This document shows positions 1 through 7,144 of a stretch of DNA of 20,190 nucleotides, piece by piece. The translations under genes were made by a program, and so were the position numbers. The notes under the pieces are model-generated. The model made no database searches. It was not told where the DNA came from and saw nothing but the letters and a program-made list of their open reading frames with translations. How positions within the stretch are numbered: position 1 is the stretch's first letter; each line of letters begins with the position of its first letter. The DNA is from Sediminibacterium ginsengisoli (GTDB lineage Bacteria > Bacteroidota > Bacteroidia > Chitinophagales > Chitinophagaceae): assembly GCA_943324415.2 (NCBI GenBank), contig CALPLN020000015.1, positions 1 through 20,190 of the forward strand, given 5' to 3'.

Positions 1-533
1 CGGTGGCATATGAAATAGCCAATTTTTTAAAGAAGCCACTAGGCATCGTATTGGTTAAAAAAATTGGTCACCCAATGAATAAAGAATATGCTGTAGGTGC
101 TGTTAGTTTAGAGACTGAGCTACTTCTTCCAGATCATACCATCAGCGAAGCGTATATTGAAAATGAAGTGAAAGCGATTAGACAACGCTTGCTTGAGTTG
201 AAAAAATATTTCAAAGGCAGAGATCACACAAGTATGCAACTTAAAGACAAGGTGGTCATCATTGTCGATGACGGCTTAGCTACAGGAAATACGATGCTGA
301 ATACAATCGGATTGATAAAAAAGTGTCATCCGAAAAAGATTGTCGTGGCCATTCCAGTTGCACCTAAAGAAGCGATAGATGCATTGAAAAATGAAGGGGT
401 CACTGTGGTGGTCATTGAAATCCCCTATTTTTTTAATGGGATTGGCGCATTTTATGAAGATTTCACCCAGGTTGAAAATGAAACAGTACTTGACTTACTT
501 GAGTCAAAACAGCTAATTGGCAATAGGATATAA
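1..533 (+). CDS. Phosphoribosyltransferase domain protein, 5' truncated
   Basis: The reading frame is open from the window edge. Family members usually run over 200 residues and begin with a loop ending in GG(V/I)PVAYE; here only VAYEIA is visible, so the N-terminal 35-45 residues lie outside the window and the GTG at position 3 is not a real start. The PRPP-binding signature VDDGLATGNTM is present about 88-98 residues into the visible part, and the preceding VRKIGxPxNxEYAxGAV-type segment is also conserved (VKKIGHPMNKEYAVGAV). The family transfers or removes a 5-phosphoribosyl group; the acceptor cannot be told for this free-standing type I domain. It is cytosolic, with no signal peptide. 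Its stop codon abuts the stop of the convergent lipoprotein gene with no intervening base. Confidence 0.85.
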   Translation, partial: VAYEIANFLKKPLGIVLVKKIGHPMNKEYAVGAVSLETELLLPDHTISEAYIENEVKAIRQRLLELKKYFKGRDHTSMQLKDKVVIIVDDGLATGNTMLNTIGLIKKCHPKKIVVAIPVAPKEAIDALKNEGVTVVVIEIPYFFNGIGAFYEDFTQVENETVLDLLESKQLIGNRI

Positions 534-1169
534 TTATAGAAGAACCTGTTTTTGCTTCATATCGTTAATTATCACTTTCCCATAACGATGTGCCAATGCA
601 GAGGCCTCATCGGGATCAAAAGACTCAGTCTGTATTGAATAAATCAATTGTTTTGTTTTAAGATCATAGATATTACTCTCCCAAAAATATTTAGTCCTAG
701 ATTGATAATATCCTGGACTATAAATACGCTCATACATCACTCCCCAGTACGGTCCAAACCGGTTGTGGTAACTATAAAATGGAGAAAAGTAAACTCTTCC
801 AGGAACATAATACTTTTCCTTTTTTCTATCTAAAAGTACAATCGTTAAAACTGCATCAACACCATCATCTTCTATTTTGGACAATAAAGCATCTTCATTC
901 AATTGCTCAAAGCTATTAGGACCATACCGTTTCATAGAACTAACCGCGTTCAATCCTAGTTCTTGTAAATCTCCTTGTAAATGATTTTCCATTTGCTCCC
1001 TAAGACCACGATCTTTATTCGTGAAAAGCCCCACTACCATAATTTTATTGAACTTGTTTTGCTGGGAGGATTCAGTTTTCCAAGAATGGGTAATTTTTAC
1101 ATCCGCACAGGCTAGCGTAAAAAAAAGGACAACTGATGCCAATGTACTGGTTGAAAGATATTTTTTCAT
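534..1169 (-). CDS. Conserved hypothetical lipoprotein
   Basis: A 211-residue protein with a short lipoprotein signal peptide: MKK start, hydrophobic core, then a lipobox TLAC with the acylated Cys at residue 21. The mature part begins ADVKITHSWKT and resembles small Bacteroidota lipoproteins with a DUF4136-like layout, in which a beta-rich domain ends in a W/F-E-S-N-(I/L)-Y-D segment (here FWESNIYDLKTKQLIYS). The middle is rich in Tyr, Phe and Pro (about residues 115-165). No catalytic motif is visible, so the function is unknown; it is probably anchored at the periplasmic face of a membrane. It stands alone, convergent with the phosphoribosyltransferase and downstream of a strong terminator, so it is probably monocistronic. 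Confidence 0.8.
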   Translation of the reverse strand: MKKYLSTSTLASVVLFFTLACADVKITHSWKTESSQQNKFNKIMVVGLFTNKDRGLREQMENHLQGDLQELGLNAVSSMKRYGPNSFEQLNEDALLSKIEDDGVDAVLTIVLLDRKKEKYYVPGRVYFSPFYSYHNRFGPYWGVMYERIYSPGYYQSRTKYFWESNIYDLKTKQLIYSIQTESFDPDEASALAHRYGKVIINDMKQKQVLL

Positions 1170-1218
1170 ACTACCTATTATGTTATTAAGAAAACTAGGA
1201 TGCTATTCTGATTACTGT

Positions 1219-1253
1219 AAAAAACAAGACAGGTTCTATTTGAACCCGTCTTG
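1219..1253 (-). terminator. Strong intrinsic terminator, minus strand
   Basis: The arms 1225-1236 and 1242-1253 pair over 12 positions around a 5-nt loop. Read on the minus strand, the single imperfect position is a G-U wobble (positions 1247 and 1231), whereas on the plus strand it would be an A-C mismatch. On the minus strand the hairpin is followed at once by six U (A-run 1219-1224). Orientation and U-tract therefore agree on the minus strand. It ends whatever is transcribed from the 1254-1530 interval and insulates the lipoprotein gene downstream. Confidence 0.85.
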
Positions 1254-1429
1254 AGATGACTAAAGAAGTTTAGTGTCTTTTACAACGTGTATGTCTACTC
1301 TAATCTATTAAATCAACCTATCTATCAATGCATCAGTAGTTTTTACACTACCTCTCGGCAATTTAGTTTCCTGACTTTTAAATCAGTGATGTCTAAAGTC
1401 CTTTCAGCCTGCTAAGGTTTGACTTAACT
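1219..1429 (-). ncRNA. Candidate small RNA of about 200 nt
   Basis: A minus-strand promoter-like pair (TTG at 1464-1462, 20-bp spacer, TACCTTTA at 1441-1434) would start a transcript near 1429 that ends at the strong terminator at 1219-1253, giving about 210 nt. No ORF of useful length lies inside, and several local hairpins are visible. The length would suit 6S RNA, but I could not see the long imperfect rod typical of 6S, nor tmRNA, RNase P or SRP RNA signatures. The alternative is that it is the 3' UTR of the upstream lipoprotein gene. Evidence is by inspection only, so confidence is low. Confidence 0.3.
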
Positions 1430-1433
1430 GACC

Positions 1434-1464
1434 TAAAGGTAGTATGTACTAAAAGGCAAAACAA
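1434..1464 (-). promoter_or_regulatory. Candidate Bacteroidota promoter for the small RNA
   Basis: On the minus strand TTG (1464-1462) is followed after exactly 20 bp by TACCTTTA (1441-1434), one base off the TAnnTTTG minus-7 consensus of the Bacteroidota primary sigma factor. The same octamer lies before the DEAD-box helicase gene (7061-7054), and the same 20-bp spacing is seen before the membrane protein gene at 16664. It points into a region without an ORF. Confidence 0.35.
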
Positions 1465-1529
1465 TGATGTTAGATAGCAGGCAAGCTGTTAGTGGTTATA
1501 AGTAGTACTAATCTTTATTTGTATGTACG

Positions 1530-2927
1530 TTATTGCAACTCTAACAAGCCGGCATCAGGATTGCCAATAATAGACTTGCCATTGAAATCCTTAGCCAACC
1601 CAACATTGGTACTCATACCAAAATTAATCGCTGGCGTACCTGGTAATAAAGTAAAATTCCAAGTGATCGGCGCACCTGCAATGGATGTAAATATATTTAG
1701 AGTCTTACTATATATTTCAGAATTATTGATAGTGATGCCTAAGCTACCACTAGACATTCGAAAAATATTGTCAGAGTGAATCACCGCAGCATTGTTTAAA
1801 TAGGTTGGGAATGCATTTACACCAGAGGATAACCAAAAAAGATTATTTCTTAAAATTAGCATGCCAGCAGGAGGTGTCTTAAGTGAACTATAAAAAAGGT
1901 TACTAGGTTTAGCAAATTGAATTACAGTCTCAATAAAATTGTTGTTGTAGTATTGAAATCCTGTAATTTTTACAGCGAAAGTGCCTGAGGTTTGAAAAGT
2001 GCCAGCGCTTCCACAGTTGATTATTTTATTATATGCCACAATATTTCCATCCGCAATCCCATTGGTGGCGCTCCCTACTTCTACAAATCCATTGCAATCA
2101 ATCGCCGTATTGTATAAAATTCTGTTATTGCTAATATTTGTGCCATATAATTCGACCGCACCTCCATCAAAACCATAATCATAGCTAGTTGCCCAACAGT
2201 CTTTAAAATAATTATAATCGATTGTGTTATTAGAACTCTGAACCACCATTGGGTTAGCTCCATAATCATCATTAGCATTAATTGTAGTGGGTGTATTACG
2301 AACCATGCGCAGATTGGATATATTATTTTGTGTGATTCTATTGTAATTGGAACCATTCCCTACAGAAATGCCGATACCAACTAACGAAATATCCATATTT
2401 GAAATGGTACAATTGGTTGAGTTGGTTAGATTGATAGCATATTTAACATTGGCTACAACTGAACGATCCGTAGTGCTCATTGTATAATCAGTAATCTTAA
2501 TGCCATTTAACACAACATATTTTACAGAATTAAAATTAACCACATTACTCATTGTGTTATTAAAAACAGGAATGAGTCCACTGCCATAATTCGTAAAAAC
2601 AATTGGATCAGTAGCCGTGCCAGAGTATTTAATGTTTAAAGCCCCCGAAAAAACACGTCCATTTCTAAAAAACACTGAATCTCCTGCATACAATACAATT
2701 GCATTTACCTGTGCAATAGATTTAAATGGAGTTGCAATAGAACCTGAAGAGGTAGAGGCGGTAGAAGAAGGATCTACGTAAAACTTTCTAGCATTCGCAA
2801 CAGCACTCGATTTAATTTGATCTGTACTATTGATAACATCAACTTGGGGAGTGGGTGCAGATTCGATTTTTTTACACCCGTTCAATACAATAAATACCAG
2901 GCTTGTGATAAAGAAATATTTTTTCAT
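1530..2927 (-). CDS. Right-handed parallel beta-helix lipoprotein
   Basis: The ATG at 2927 gives a 465-residue protein starting MKKYFFITSLVFIVLNGC, a good lipoprotein signal with lipobox LNGC. An ATG nine codons upstream (2954) would only add MKKIKLFLF, so the inner start is preferred. After a Thr/Ser/Pro linker, the mature N-terminus has the segment KFYVDPSS...GSIATPFKSIAQVNAIVLYAGDSVFF, typical of DUF1565/NosD-like beta-helix proteins in which the first strand is YVDP and a PGD-like turn follows. The rest has the Asn- and Ser-rich rungs expected of a beta-helix (repeated N-N-x-I, N-N-x-F and YN motifs). The C-terminus DFNGKSIIGNPDAGLLELQ matches the capping 'DxxG...PDxGAxE' of this class. 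The fold suits polysaccharide binding or lyase activity at the cell surface, but no catalytic set is recognisable and no SusC/SusD partners are nearby. Confidence 0.85.
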   Translation of the reverse strand: MKKYFFITSLVFIVLNGCKKIESAPTPQVDVINSTDQIKSSAVANARKFYVDPSSTASTSSGSIATPFKSIAQVNAIVLYAGDSVFFRNGRVFSGALNIKYSGTATDPIVFTNYGSGLIPVFNNTMSNVVNFNSVKYVVLNGIKITDYTMSTTDRSVVANVKYAINLTNSTNCTISNMDISLVGIGISVGNGSNYNRITQNNISNLRMVRNTPTTINANDDYGANPMVVQSSNNTIDYNYFKDCWATSYDYGFDGGAVELYGTNISNNRILYNTAIDCNGFVEVGSATNGIADGNIVAYNKIINCGSAGTFQTSGTFAVKITGFQYYNNNFIETVIQFAKPSNLFYSSLKTPPAGMLILRNNLFWLSSGVNAFPTYLNNAAVIHSDNIFRMSSGSLGITINNSEIYSKTLNIFTSIAGAPITWNFTLLPGTPAINFGMSTNVGLAKDFNGKSIIGNPDAGLLELQ

Positions 2928-3073
2928 GAATAAAAATAATTTTATTTTTTTCATAACAAAACATTTGAAAGAATGTTTAATACTAATTATTTGTTAATCT
3001 CTATGAGCAATGTCACATAATAAAAATTAATTAAATTCATTAAATATTATATTCTTAAAAAGATTTATTCAAT

Positions 3074-3106
3074 AAAAAAACCATCAGTATAATTGATGGT
3101 TTTTTT
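3074..3106. terminator. Bidirectional intrinsic terminator
   Basis: CCATCA (3081-3086) and TGATGG (3094-3099) pair around a 7-nt loop. The flanking A7 (3074-3080) and T7 (3100-3106) extend the stem to 13 bp and provide a U-tract in either direction. It lies 35 bp beyond the stop of the PhnA-type gene on the minus strand, which it most probably terminates, and upstream of the beta-helix lipoprotein gene. Confidence 0.85.
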
Positions 3107-3140
3107 GATGCAATAGTATTGCGAAGTCTGTTTTAAAATG

Positions 3141-3701
3141 TTAAGCGGATTTTCTTACGAATTTTGTAAGGATTACGATTGTTTGCTCATTCACTTTTCC
3201 TTCTATTTGATCTGTATTGTCTGGAACCAATCTAATTTTTCTAACCACTGTACCTTTAGGTGCCATAAAATTAGCACCTTTCACATTCAATACTTGAGTC
3301 AGCACCACCGTGTCTCCACTTTCTAATGGGGTGCCATTGCTGTCTACATGAATGGCTTGTTTAATAAATGACGAAACTGCCCAAGTAATAACGGTCTCGT
3401 CTAGTTCTACAGAGGACATGATCTCACTTGCCCATTCTTTATCTTTATTGGCATATAAAATTCTATAGGTCAACGCTTGTACGCTCGGCTCCGTATTCCA
3501 AATACTGCCCGCAAGGCATTGCCAGTGATTTCCCACTTCCTCTGCATCTATATTTGCTAAGCAAGTATCACATAATGCTACTTCATTTTCAATGACATCA
3601 TTGTTTTTTGGACTAACTGCATAATCATGTGTGGCTACTTCGGTTGTGCAAAGCTCGCATAGCCCTTGACATCTTTCATTTAATTTACTTGAGATACTCA
3701 T
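3141..3701 (-). CDS. phnA: PhnA/YjdM-family zinc-ribbon protein
   Basis: A 186-residue cytosolic protein with an N-terminal zinc ribbon (CELC at 15-18 and CDTC at 44-47, plus Cys11) and a C-terminal PhnA domain. The latter is recognisable from VDSNGTPLESGDTVVLTQVLNVKGA...APKGTVVRKIRLVPD, which parallels E. coli YjdM (VKDSNGN-L-GDSV-L-KDLKVKGS...RGTKVKNIRLV). It has a longer middle region than the roughly 110-residue E. coli protein (residues 55-110), as is common in Bacteroidota. The biochemical function of this family is not settled: the old name 'alkylphosphonate utilisation protein' comes from a location near phn genes, and none occur here. It is monocistronic, with a terminator at 3074-3106 and a TAAATTTG box upstream. 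Confidence 0.88.
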   Translation of the reverse strand: MSISSKLNERCQGLCELCTTEVATHDYAVSPKNNDVIENEVALCDTCLANIDAEEVGNHWQCLAGSIWNTEPSVQALTYRILYANKDKEWASEIMSSVELDETVITWAVSSFIKQAIHVDSNGTPLESGDTVVLTQVLNVKGANFMAPKGTVVRKIRLVPDNTDQIEGKVNEQTIVILTKFVRKSA

Positions 3702-3748
3702 TTTAGGTCTTCGTTTAAGATGAACGCTTCCAAAATTGGAATAGATGA

Positions 3749-3756
3749 CAAATTTA
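3749..3756 (-). promoter_or_regulatory. Minus-7 box of the phnA-type gene
   Basis: On the minus strand TAAATTTG is a perfect match to TAnnTTTG. It lies about 47 bp before the ATG at 3701, leaving a leader of roughly 40 nt. No clear minus-33 TTTG is seen at the expected distance, so the call rests on the octamer and its placement. Confidence 0.45.
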
Positions 3757-3802
3757 CAACTTAAATACGGATTGTTGTCATATACAATCAGCTGGATCTG
3801 GC

Positions 3803-3810
3803 TACCTTTG
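3803..3810 (+). promoter_or_regulatory. TACCTTTG box directly before the first L,D-transpeptidase
   Basis: TACCTTTG is a perfect match to the Bacteroidota minus-7 consensus and ends 4 bp before the ATG at 3815. If it is used, transcription would start at or within a few bases of the start codon, giving a leaderless or near-leaderless mRNA. It is divergent from the TAAATTTG box of the phnA-type gene. Confidence 0.5.
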
Positions 3811-3814
3811 TACT

Positions 3815-5086
3815 ATGATGTACCTATTCAACTTGTTAAAACAACTAAAAAAAACAGCTTTCTCTTTTTGTCTGTTTTTCGGGATGCTATTCATGCATTC
3901 ATTTAGTTACGGGCAAGCACCTGCACAGCATGCTATCTTTCAATGGATTGGTAAACCAAGTCGTATAGTATTATTGGACAGCCTGATAAACCAATCCTAT
4001 TCATACGCACTCGATAAAACCGATTACAATACCGTTCCAATTAAAAAATATATTCAGTATCCCCAAAGCATTTTGAATTATAAAGACAGCTTATCCATTG
4101 AAATGGCGATACAAAAAACAGCAACCCATTTTTTCAATGACTTAGCTTATGGCAATAAACCACCATCCTTGGATTATCGTGGTGCAAAGTTTGATATGAC
4201 TGCCTATAATATTCCTGCATTGATTAAAACCTATCATCAAACGAATCAATTACAAAAATTAGCTGAGGAGTTGAATCAAAAAAGTAAAGAGGTGATAATG
4301 ATTTTAGATACCTTGAATAGGTTGCAAAAATCCAATCCAAAGCAAGTAGCAAAGATTCAACTACTCATTAAAGCCGCGAATGATTATCGTTGGTTAAATG
4401 CTGTCAGGAACAATCAAAGAATTGTATTGGTCAATATTCCCGCCGCCCAACTCAAGGTGTATGATGGATCGTCCATTACATTGCAGATGAAATTGATACT
4501 TGGCAAAGCAAGTACCCCGACAAAAACATTGTCTACCTATATCAAACAGGTTACCATTAATCCTTATTGGACAGTCCCTAAAAGTATTATTGTCAATGAA
4601 ATGATGCCAAAAATTCAAAAAGATATTAGCTACCTATCAAGAAATCATTTAGAGGTACTTGGATCAAATTATAAACCAATCAATCCTTATCAAATAAATT
4701 GGTATAGTATAGATCTTGTTAACTTCCCCTATATCATTCGACAAGCTACCGGCTGTGAAAATTCATTGGGTATATTAAAACTAGAGTTTGATAGTCCATT
4801 TTCAATGTACCTACATGATACGCCAGAAAAACAATTGTTTGGATACAAGAATAGATTCTTTAGTCATGGATGCATGCGCATGGAAAAACCAGTAGCGATG
4901 GGAAGACTTTTATTAGAAGATAATTTGCAGGCAATCGACTCCATTGATTTAACTAAATGTTATTTAAATCTACAACCAACATTTATACCGGTCTCAAAAA
5001 AAATACCATTGATTGTATGGTATAGTCAGGTAGATTTTGATTCAAATAACAATTTAATGTTTTATAAAAACGTCTATAATAGATAG
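3815..5086 (+). CDS. L,D-transpeptidase of the LdtD/YcbB type
   Basis: A 423-residue protein with an N-terminal Sec signal (hydrophobic stretch about 14-33 ending SYGQA). Residues about 40-200 form a helical region like the scaffold domain of YcbB/LdtD. A YkuD catalytic domain covers about 200-390, with its hallmark MYLHDTPEKQLF...RFFSHGCMRME: His334, then His351, catalytic Cys353 and Arg355. The segment RQATGCENSLGILKLEF corresponds to the conserved RQxPGxxNxLGxxKF of this subfamily. The enzyme should make 3-3 cross-links in peptidoglycan, or attach substrates to it, in the periplasm. It is shorter than E. coli LdtD (about 615 residues) because no peptidoglycan-binding domain is visible. The start ATG (3815) is followed at once by a second ATG. 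A second L,D-transpeptidase lies 60 bp downstream. Confidence 0.92.
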   Translation: MMYLFNLLKQLKKTAFSFCLFFGMLFMHSFSYGQAPAQHAIFQWIGKPSRIVLLDSLINQSYSYALDKTDYNTVPIKKYIQYPQSILNYKDSLSIEMAIQKTATHFFNDLAYGNKPPSLDYRGAKFDMTAYNIPALIKTYHQTNQLQKLAEELNQKSKEVIMILDTLNRLQKSNPKQVAKIQLLIKAANDYRWLNAVRNNQRIVLVNIPAAQLKVYDGSSITLQMKLILGKASTPTKTLSTYIKQVTINPYWTVPKSIIVNEMMPKIQKDISYLSRNHLEVLGSNYKPINPYQINWYSIDLVNFPYIIRQATGCENSLGILKLEFDSPFSMYLHDTPEKQLFGYKNRFFSHGCMRMEKPVAMGRLLLEDNLQAIDSIDLTKCYLNLQPTFIPVSKKIPLIVWYSQVDFDSNNNLMFYKNVYNR

Positions 5087-5135
5087 ACTTAATTGCATTT
5101 AACGCATTTTAACAACTCTTTTATAGGTTCTGGCG

Positions 5136-5143
5136 TACCTTTG
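5136..5143 (+). promoter_or_regulatory. TACCTTTG box before the second L,D-transpeptidase
   Basis: A perfect TACCTTTG octamer ends 3 bp before an in-frame ATG (5147) and 21 bp before the next in-frame ATG (5165). It suggests that the second transpeptidase has its own promoter despite the short gap after the first gene. A transcript starting 4-7 nt after the box would favour 5165 as the translation start. Confidence 0.5.
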
Positions 5144-5164
5144 CAAATGGTCAAAATTAACTGG

Positions 5165-5836
5165 ATGAAAAAATTACTGAGTTTATTAGCTATTGTATTC
5201 TGTTTTACTTTACAGTCATTCAATCCTGGCAATCCTACAACTAAAAACGAGTCGGAAATAGCTTCTATCCAATTATCCGAAAAATTAAATATCAATACTA
5301 AGGCCTTTATGTTAGCCATCAAAGGATATGAAAAATTGAAACAATTAGGCAAAATAACCAATCAACGTTATTTAACTATTGCCGACATGAGTCAAGCAAG
5401 TAGTGCCCCTAGATTGTATATTGTCGATATGAAAAAACAGGCACTATTGATGCAAACATTTGTCGCCCATGGGAGAAATTCTGGTTTGTTATTTGCTAAG
5501 CAATTTTCCAATCTTGTTGGCTCCTTTCAAAGTAGTTTAGGATTCTATATTACCGGCAAACCTTATCAAGGGAAACATGGAAAATCTTTGATTCTTAAAG
5601 GCGTGGAAGCTGGCATCAATGATAATGCAGAGCAAAGAGCAATTGTACTGCATGGTGCAGATTATGCCAATAAAGGTTTCGTGCATCAACAAGGTTATCT
5701 TGGTAGAAGCTTGGGTTGTCCTGCTGTTCCCAATCAACAAGTGGAGGCAATCATTCAAGCAATTCAAGGTGCATCCTGCTTGTTTGTATATGCCCCAAAT
5801 AGTACTTACTTGCGTGATTCAAAAATGCTCAATTAA
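5165..5836 (+). CDS. Murein L,D-transpeptidase catalytic domain protein (YkuD_2 type)
   Basis: From the ATG at 5165 the protein has 223 residues and begins MKKLLSLLAIVFCFTLQSF, a normal signal peptide; the in-frame ATG at 5147 would add MVKINW and is the alternative. The mature domain has the signature of the YkuD_2 family (PF13645): FSN..GSFQSSLGFYITG.PYQGKHGKSL.LKG.E.GINDNA..RAIVLHGADY.......GYLGRSLGCPAVP, with His163 and probable catalytic Cys185. It is predicted to be periplasmic and to act on peptidoglycan. It differs in subfamily and length from the LdtD-like protein upstream, so the two are not a recent duplication. The gene ends 4 bp from the convergent helicase gene. Confidence 0.9.
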   Translation: MKKLLSLLAIVFCFTLQSFNPGNPTTKNESEIASIQLSEKLNINTKAFMLAIKGYEKLKQLGKITNQRYLTIADMSQASSAPRLYIVDMKKQALLMQTFVAHGRNSGLLFAKQFSNLVGSFQSSLGFYITGKPYQGKHGKSLILKGVEAGINDNAEQRAIVLHGADYANKGFVHQQGYLGRSLGCPAVPNQQVEAIIQAIQGASCLFVYAPNSTYLRDSKMLN

Positions 5837-5840
5837 GCAA

Positions 5841-7031
5841 TTATCTTCTTTTCTTAAACCCAGTGGATTTTTTTTGTTTTGGATTGTATTCTGGAGTAGG
5901 ACCAAATTCAGCAGGAACCGTTCCTTTTAATACAGGCGCGCCAAGTAATTCTTCGATCAAAGCAAACTTAGATTGTTCTTTTTCACTTACTAAAGTAAAT
6001 GCAGTACCAGTTGTTGCAGCACGCGCCGTTCTTCCAATTCGATGGATATAATCTTCGCCATCATTTGGCACATCGTAATTAATTACCAAGTCGATATCTT
6101 CAATATCAATTCCTCTACTTAGAATATCAGTGGCAACCAAAATATTGGTTTTGCCATTTCTATAATCTTGTAAATATTGTTCTCTACTTTTTTGATCTAA
6201 GTCTGAATGAATTTCTTCTGCCGCCAATTTTGCAGATTTTAAAATTGCAGTAAGCTCTTTTACATTTTGTTTCTTAGAACAAAAAACGATCACTTTTGAG
6301 AAACGCTTGGAACCAAGCATATCCTTTATGATACCCGCTTTTTGATTGTCGTAAACCACAAAGGCTTTTTGAACAATCTGTTCTGGTGGTTTAGAAATAG
6401 CAATATTAATTTCAACAGGATTTTTTAAAATTTTATTTGCCAATACACGCATTTTTTGAGGCATTGTAGCGGAAAATAATAAGTTCTGTCTTTCTGCAGG
6501 TAAATAAGTAATGATCTTTGCAATGTCATCGCTAAAGCCCATGTCTAACATTCTATCGGCCTCATCCAACACCAAATATTTTAGTCCTTTTAATTTCACA
6601 TAGCCCATATTTAAATGCGCAATCATCCTGCCGGGTGTACACACTACAATATCCGCACCCGAAGTCAATGCTTTTTTCTCTGCAGCAAATGAATTGCCGT
6701 CGCCACCCCCATATACTGCAATAGAACTCACATCTGTAAAATAGGCAAGTCCTTCTAATCCTTCTGCTATCTGAATAGCTAATTCCCTTGTTGGTACAAT
6801 AATCAATGCATTGATATCACCAGCATGATGTGGTGAAGTCAAAAGTCGATGTAATAATGGCAATAAAAATGCAGCTGTTTTCCCTGTTCCTGTTTGTGCT
6901 GCAGCAATAATATCTTTTCCTTCTAAAATGGGCACCATGACCTGTTGTTGAACAGGCGTTGCTGTTTCATAACCCATCGCGTCAATTCCGTCTAAAATGC
7001 GCTGATCCAGCCCTAAATCTATAAACTTCAA
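5841..7031 (-). CDS. rhlE: DEAD-box ATP-dependent RNA helicase (RhlE-like)
   Basis: A 396-residue protein with the full motif set: Q motif region with Gln28, motif I AAQTGTGKT (44-52), Ia PTREL (80-84), Ib TPGR (132-135), II DEAD (156-159), III SAT (187-189), V ATDILSRGIDI and VI HRIGRTAR. A short basic tail (KQKKSTGFKKRR) follows. Length and tail fit the RhlE group involved in ribosome maturation and cold adaptation; the exact subgroup is an inference. Translation must start at TTG (7031-7029): an in-frame TAA lies nine codons before the usual N-terminus (KFIDLGLDQRILDGI) with no ATG or GTG between. An ATG at 7053 is out of frame. Confidence 0.93.
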   Translation of the reverse strand: MKFIDLGLDQRILDGIDAMGYETATPVQQQVMVPILEGKDIIAAAQTGTGKTAAFLLPLLHRLLTSPHHAGDINALIIVPTRELAIQIAEGLEGLAYFTDVSSIAVYGGGDGNSFAAEKKALTSGADIVVCTPGRMIAHLNMGYVKLKGLKYLVLDEADRMLDMGFSDDIAKIITYLPAERQNLLFSATMPQKMRVLANKILKNPVEINIAISKPPEQIVQKAFVVYDNQKAGIIKDMLGSKRFSKVIVFCSKKQNVKELTAILKSAKLAAEEIHSDLDQKSREQYLQDYRNGKTNILVATDILSRGIDIEDIDLVINYDVPNDGEDYIHRIGRTARAATTGTAFTLVSEKEQSKFALIEELLGAPVLKGTVPAEFGPTPEYNPKQKKSTGFKKRR

Positions 7032-7053
7032 AATGTAATAATTTTTTCTCCAT

Positions 7054-7061
7054 TAAAGGTA
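7054..7061 (-). promoter_or_regulatory. TACCTTTA box of the helicase gene
   Basis: TACCTTTA on the minus strand is one base off TAnnTTTG and lies 22 bp before the TTG start codon, giving a leader of about 15-20 nt. No convincing minus-33 element is seen. Confidence 0.4.
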
Positions 7062-7122
7062 CGATATAAATAACGAAAAGCCTTAGCTGAGGGTTAGCTA
7101 GTTAAATCAGTTTAAATTGAAT

Positions 7123-7130
7123 TAACTTTG
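7123..7130 (+). promoter_or_regulatory. TAACTTTG box of the short-chain dehydrogenase gene
   Basis: TAACTTTG matches TAnnTTTG perfectly and ends 14 bp before the ATG at 7145, so the leader would be about 8-10 nt. A minus-33 element is not clear. Confidence 0.45.
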
Positions 7131-7144
7131 CAAAAATTGATATC

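Larger units (their letters stand above)
1170..1529. other. 360-bp gene-free interval between two minus-strand genes
   Basis: No plausible protein gene is seen on either strand. The interval holds a minus-strand intrinsic terminator (1219-1253) and several inverted repeats: CTAAA/TTTAG around 1261-1274, GTAGT/ACTAC around 1336-1351, CTGA/TCAG around 1372-1386, and an 8-bp GC-rich pair GCCTGCTA (1407-1414) with TAGCAGGC (1475-1482). A minus-strand promoter-like sequence lies at 1434-1464. The terminator is about 277 bp beyond the stop of the beta-helix lipoprotein gene, which is far for a simple 3' UTR. The stretch could be a long structured 3' UTR or a separate small RNA. Confidence 0.6.

Noticed and set aside
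1219..1253. The GGGTTCAAATAGAACC core resembles a tRNA/tmRNA T-arm.
   Set aside because: Its flanks pair with each other to make one long hairpin followed by a U-tract, and no acceptor stem, anticodon arm, CCA or tmRNA tag sequence is present; a terminator explains it better.
3141..3701. Phosphonate metabolism as the role of the PhnA-type protein.
   Set aside because: The name is historical; no other phn gene is nearby and the protein has no phosphonate-hydrolase motif.
5093..5146. Extension of the second L,D-transpeptidase to a TTG at 5093.
   Set aside because: It would put about 18 unrelated residues before the signal peptide and run the coding region through the TACCTTTG box.
5619..5930. 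A 103-codon open frame overlapping the end of the second L,D-transpeptidase and the helicase gene.
   Set aside because: It lies out of frame inside two well-supported genes, has no recognisable domain, and has Cys/Trp-rich shadow composition.
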